32,185 bases of DNA, from NCBI GenBank assembly GCA_022508745.1, contig JAFLUP010000024.1:1-32185 (forward strand). Direction: 5' to 3'. Origin of the DNA: Oscillospiraceae bacterium. GTDB taxonomy: Bacteria; Bacillota; Clostridia; Oscillospirales; CAG-382. Shown here in pieces: positions 30,156 to 32,185 of this stretch (position 1 is its first letter; each line of letters begins with the position of its first letter). Position numbers and translations under genes: made by a program. A model generated the notes under the pieces. The model ran no database searches and had not been told where the DNA came from. It saw only the letters and a list, made by a program, of their open reading frames with translations.

Positions 30156-30184
30156 TTTACAAAAGTCGAATTTTCCTGTATCAT
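30156..30184 (+). promoter_or_regulatory. Sigma-A promoter of guaA
   Basis: TTTACA at 30156-30161, 17-base spacer, TATCAT at 30179-30184. The leader to the ATG at 30226 is only about 35 bases, too short for a purine riboswitch. Confidence 0.75.
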
Positions 30185-30225
30185 AGAAATATCAGCACAT
30201 GGTCGGAAAGGAAGTTTTCTTCGGT

Positions 30226-31788
30226 ATGGAGCAGCAATGGCAAACAGAGCAGCAGACGGTATTGGTTTTGGATTTCGGGGGGCAGTACAAGGAGCTGATC
30301 GCCCGGCGCGTGCGGGAACAGCACGTACATTCCTTCATCCTGCCGGGGGATACGCCCGTCGAACAGATCCGCGCCTTTTCTCCCATCGGTATCATCTTCA
30401 CGGGAGGTCCCTCCAGCGTGTACGGTGAGGGCAGCCCGGATGTGGATGCGGAGATCTTCCGTCTGGGCATCCCGGTGCTGGGCATCTGCTACGGGATGCA
30501 ACTCATGTGCCACAAGCTGGGCGGCGTCGTGACCCAATGCGACGTGAGCGAATACGGCGTGACGGAGGCGGAGCTGCTCGTGGAGGACAGCCCGCTATTT
30601 GCCGGACTTGAAAAGGAACAGACGGTGCTGATGAGCCATACCGATTATGTCAGCCGCCCGCCGGAGGGCTTCCGCGTGACTTCGCGGACAGACCACTGCC
30701 CGGCTTCCTCCTTCGAGAACGCGGAACAGAAGCTCTACGGCGTGCAGTTCCACCCGGAGGTCATCCATTCCGTCCACGGCAAGGAGATTTTGCGCAACTT
30801 CCTCTTCGGCGTCTGCGGCGCCAAGGGGGATTACGATATGCAGGGCTACATCCGCAAGCAGACCGAGCTGGTCAGGGAGCAGGTGGGGGACGGACGCGTG
30901 ATCCTCGGGCTTTCCGGGGGCGTGGATTCCTCCGTCTGTGCCGCGCTTCTTGCGCGGGCGCTGCCGGGACAGGTGACCTGTATTTTTGTCGACCACGGCA
31001 TGATGCGTAAGGACGAGGGGGACGAGATCGAGCAGGCGTTCAAGGACCGCGATCTGCATTTCGTCCGCGTGGACGCGTCGGAGCGCTTCCTTTCCAAGCT
31101 GGAAGGCGTCACGGAGCCGGAACGCAAGCGCAAGATCATTGGCGCGGAGTTCGTAGCGGTTTTTCGGGATGAAGCGGAAAAGCTTGGGGGAGAGGCCGGT
31201 GGCCAATTCCTTGCGCAGGGCACCATCTACCCCGACGTGATCGAATCCGGCGGCGGCAAAGCCGCCACCATCAAGAGCCACCACAACGTGGGCGGACTGC
31301 CGGAAGAGATAGGGTTCAAGGGCATCGTGGAGCCGCTGCGGGGGCTTTTCAAGGACGAAGTGCGCGCGGTGGGCAGAGAACTGGAACTGCCTGACTATCT
31401 GGTAGACCGTCAGCCCTTCCCGGGACCGGGTCTTGCAGTGCGCGTCATCGGGGAGATCACCCGCGAGAAGCTGGAGATTTTGCGCAACGCCGACGCCATC
31501 CTGCGGGAAGAAATCGGCAGGCTGGCGCCGGAACATCGTCCCAGCCAATACTTCGCAGCGCTGACCAATATGCGCGCCGTGGGAGTCATGGGGGACGGCA
31601 GGACGTACGATTACGCCGTCGCTCTGCGCGCCGTGGATACGGACGACTTCATGACCGTGAAGTTCACGCCGCTGCCCATTGAGCTGCTGGCGAAGATCTC
31701 CCGCCGGATCACCAACGAGGTCGCCGGCGTCAACCGGGTGCTGTACGACATTTCGGACAAGCCCCCGGCAACGGTGGAATACGAATAA
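30226..31788 (+). CDS. guaA: GMP synthase (glutamine-hydrolysing), full length
   Basis: 520-residue enzyme converting XMP, ATP and glutamine to GMP. The glutamine amidotransferase domain (about 1-190) has LVLDFGGQYKELIARRVRE, the nucleophile Cys88 in LGICYGMQLMCHKLGG, SHTDYVSRPPEGF and the His/Glu pair in GVQFHPEVIHS. The ATP pyrophosphatase domain (about 205-395) has the PP-loop [33 protein letters not shown] and LAQGTIYPDVIESGG. The C-terminal dimerisation domain has RQPFPGPGLAVRVIGEITRE and ends in KPPATVEYE. All parts are intact. I prefer the ATG at 30226, after AAAGGAAG, to the upstream ATG at 30199, which has no ribosome binding site. A second, glutaminase-less homologue follows 30 bases downstream, probably on the same transcript. 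Confidence 0.97.
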   Translation: MEQQWQTEQQTVLVLDFGGQYKELIARRVREQHVHSFILPGDTPVEQIRAFSPIGIIFTGGPSSVYGEGSPDVDAEIFRLGIPVLGICYGMQLMCHKLGGVVTQCDVSEYGVTEAELLVEDSPLFAGLEKEQTVLMSHTDYVSRPPEGFRVTSRTDHCPASSFENAEQKLYGVQFHPEVIHSVHGKEILRNFLFGVCGAKGDYDMQGYIRKQTELVREQVGDGRVILGLSGGVDSSVCAALLARALPGQVTCIFVDHGMMRKDEGDEIEQAFKDRDLHFVRVDASERFLSKLEGVTEPERKRKIIGAEFVAVFRDEAEKLGGEAGGQFLAQGTIYPDVIESGGGKAATIKSHHNVGGLPEEIGFKGIVEPLRGLFKDEVRAVGRELELPDYLVDRQPFPGPGLAVRVIGEITREKLEILRNADAILREEIGRLAPEHRPSQYFAALTNMRAVGVMGDGRTYDYAVALRAVDTDDFMTVKFTPLPIELLAKISRRITNEVAGVNRVLYDISDKPPATVEYE

Positions 31789-31818
31789 AAAGAAAGATAC
31801 ATAACGGAGGGAAAGAAC

Positions 31819-32185
31819 ATGGCAATTCTTGTACGGCCCGAAAACATGGAGCGCATCACCACGACCGCGCTGGCGGAGGCGTTCATCGCGGAACAGATCG
31901 AGGACATCCGCGCACAGGTGGGGGACAAAAAGGTGCTGCTGGCGTTATCCGGCGGCGTGGATTCGTCCGTCGTAGCGGCGCTGCTGATCCGCGCCATCGG
32001 CAAACAGCTGGTCTGCGTGCACGTCAACCACGGTTTGCTGCGCAAGGGCGAGCCGGAGCAGGTCATTAAGGTGTTCCGGGACGAAATGGACGCAAATCTG
32101 ATCTACGTGGACGCGGTGGACCGCTTCCTCGACAAGCTGGCGGGCGTCTCCGACCCGGAGACCAAGCGCAAGATCATCGGCGGCG
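31819..32185 (+). CDS. Second GMP-synthase-like protein, ATP pyrophosphatase domain only (partial, runs off the window)
   Basis: The ATG at 31819 follows GGAGG (31806-31810) by eight bases, so this is a genuine start and not a truncated remnant. After a 17-residue lead the protein enters directly into the GuaA pyrophosphatase domain: [20 protein letters not shown], the PP-loop [35 protein letters not shown] and [20 protein letters not shown]. No glutamine amidotransferase domain precedes it. About 122 residues are visible and the end is missing. It may be a GuaAb-type subunit using ammonia or a separate amidotransferase, or a diverged paralogue with another substrate. The visible catalytic loop is complete and differs from the upstream guaA at many positions, so the two are not a recent duplicate. 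Confidence 0.85.
   Translation, partial: MAILVRPENMERITTTALAEAFIAEQIEDIRAQVGDKKVLLALSGGVDSSVVAALLIRAIGKQLVCVHVNHGLLRKGEPEQVIKVFRDEMDANLIYVDAVDRFLDKLAGVSDPETKRKIIGG

Noticed and set aside
30069..30225. Purine riboswitch upstream of guaA
   Set aside because: The leader after the promoter is about 35 bases and has no conserved aptamer core or terminator hairpin.

Overview
The window reads as chromosomal DNA of a Gram-positive, low-to-moderate GC anaerobe of the Bacillota, class Clostridia (Oscillospirales/Christensenellales type). The grounds are lipoboxes on secreted proteins, strong AGGAGG-like ribosome binding sites, TTGACA-17-TATAAT promoters, a PadR-DUF1700-DUF4097 operon, four-cysteine ribosomal protein L28, and housekeeping genes (murC, rpmB, rlmB, pgi, dacF, guaA) of Firmicutes type. 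No rRNA, tRNA, CRISPR array, transposase or phage gene was seen. The assignment is inference from gene content, not a phylogeny.

Layout. 1-149: 5' end of an AT-rich methyltransferase gene running off the left edge. 268-3021 (minus): very large solute-binding-like lipoprotein. 3213-4560: a RimJ/RimL-type acetyltransferase facing an AT-rich GNAT-YoaP fusion. 4689-6330 (minus): rpmB and murC. 6501-7941 (plus): ECF sigma factor overlapping a membrane-anchored, presumably anti-sigma, partner. 8089-9921 (plus): PadR regulator, DUF1700 membrane protein and DUF4097 beta-repeat protein, translationally coupled, with a palindrome over the promoter. 9976-12480 (minus): a solute-binding lipoprotein followed by a membrane-tethered discoidin-like surface protein. 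12574-15760 (minus): a serine hydrolase of the beta-lactamase family and a U32 peptidase separated by one base. 15950-17316 (plus): a BioY-like membrane protein and rlmB.

17318-26437 is the most unusual part. After a block of three nested hairpins comes an 845-residue membrane protein with the outline of a P-type ATPase but without its catalytic motifs. Three lipoprotein genes follow from one good promoter: two tandem paralogues resembling the AlgX/DHHW SGNH acetyltransferase fold, and a 1055-residue discoidin/DUF4855/Ig-like surface protein. The second and third share an identical stretch of signal-peptide DNA. I read these three as a candidate surface-glycan modification or recognition cassette.

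26508-30068 (minus): pgi, a small P-loop protein and a four-helix membrane protein, preceded by the D,D-carboxypeptidase gene. 30226-32185 (plus): a full GMP synthetase and, directly behind it, the start of a second GMP-synthetase-like gene lacking the glutaminase domain.

Overall this is a cell-envelope-rich neighbourhood: peptidoglycan precursor synthesis and trimming, two envelope-stress-type regulatory modules, and at least seven lipoproteins or tethered surface proteins. No ABC permease or ATPase gene accompanies the two solute-binding proteins.
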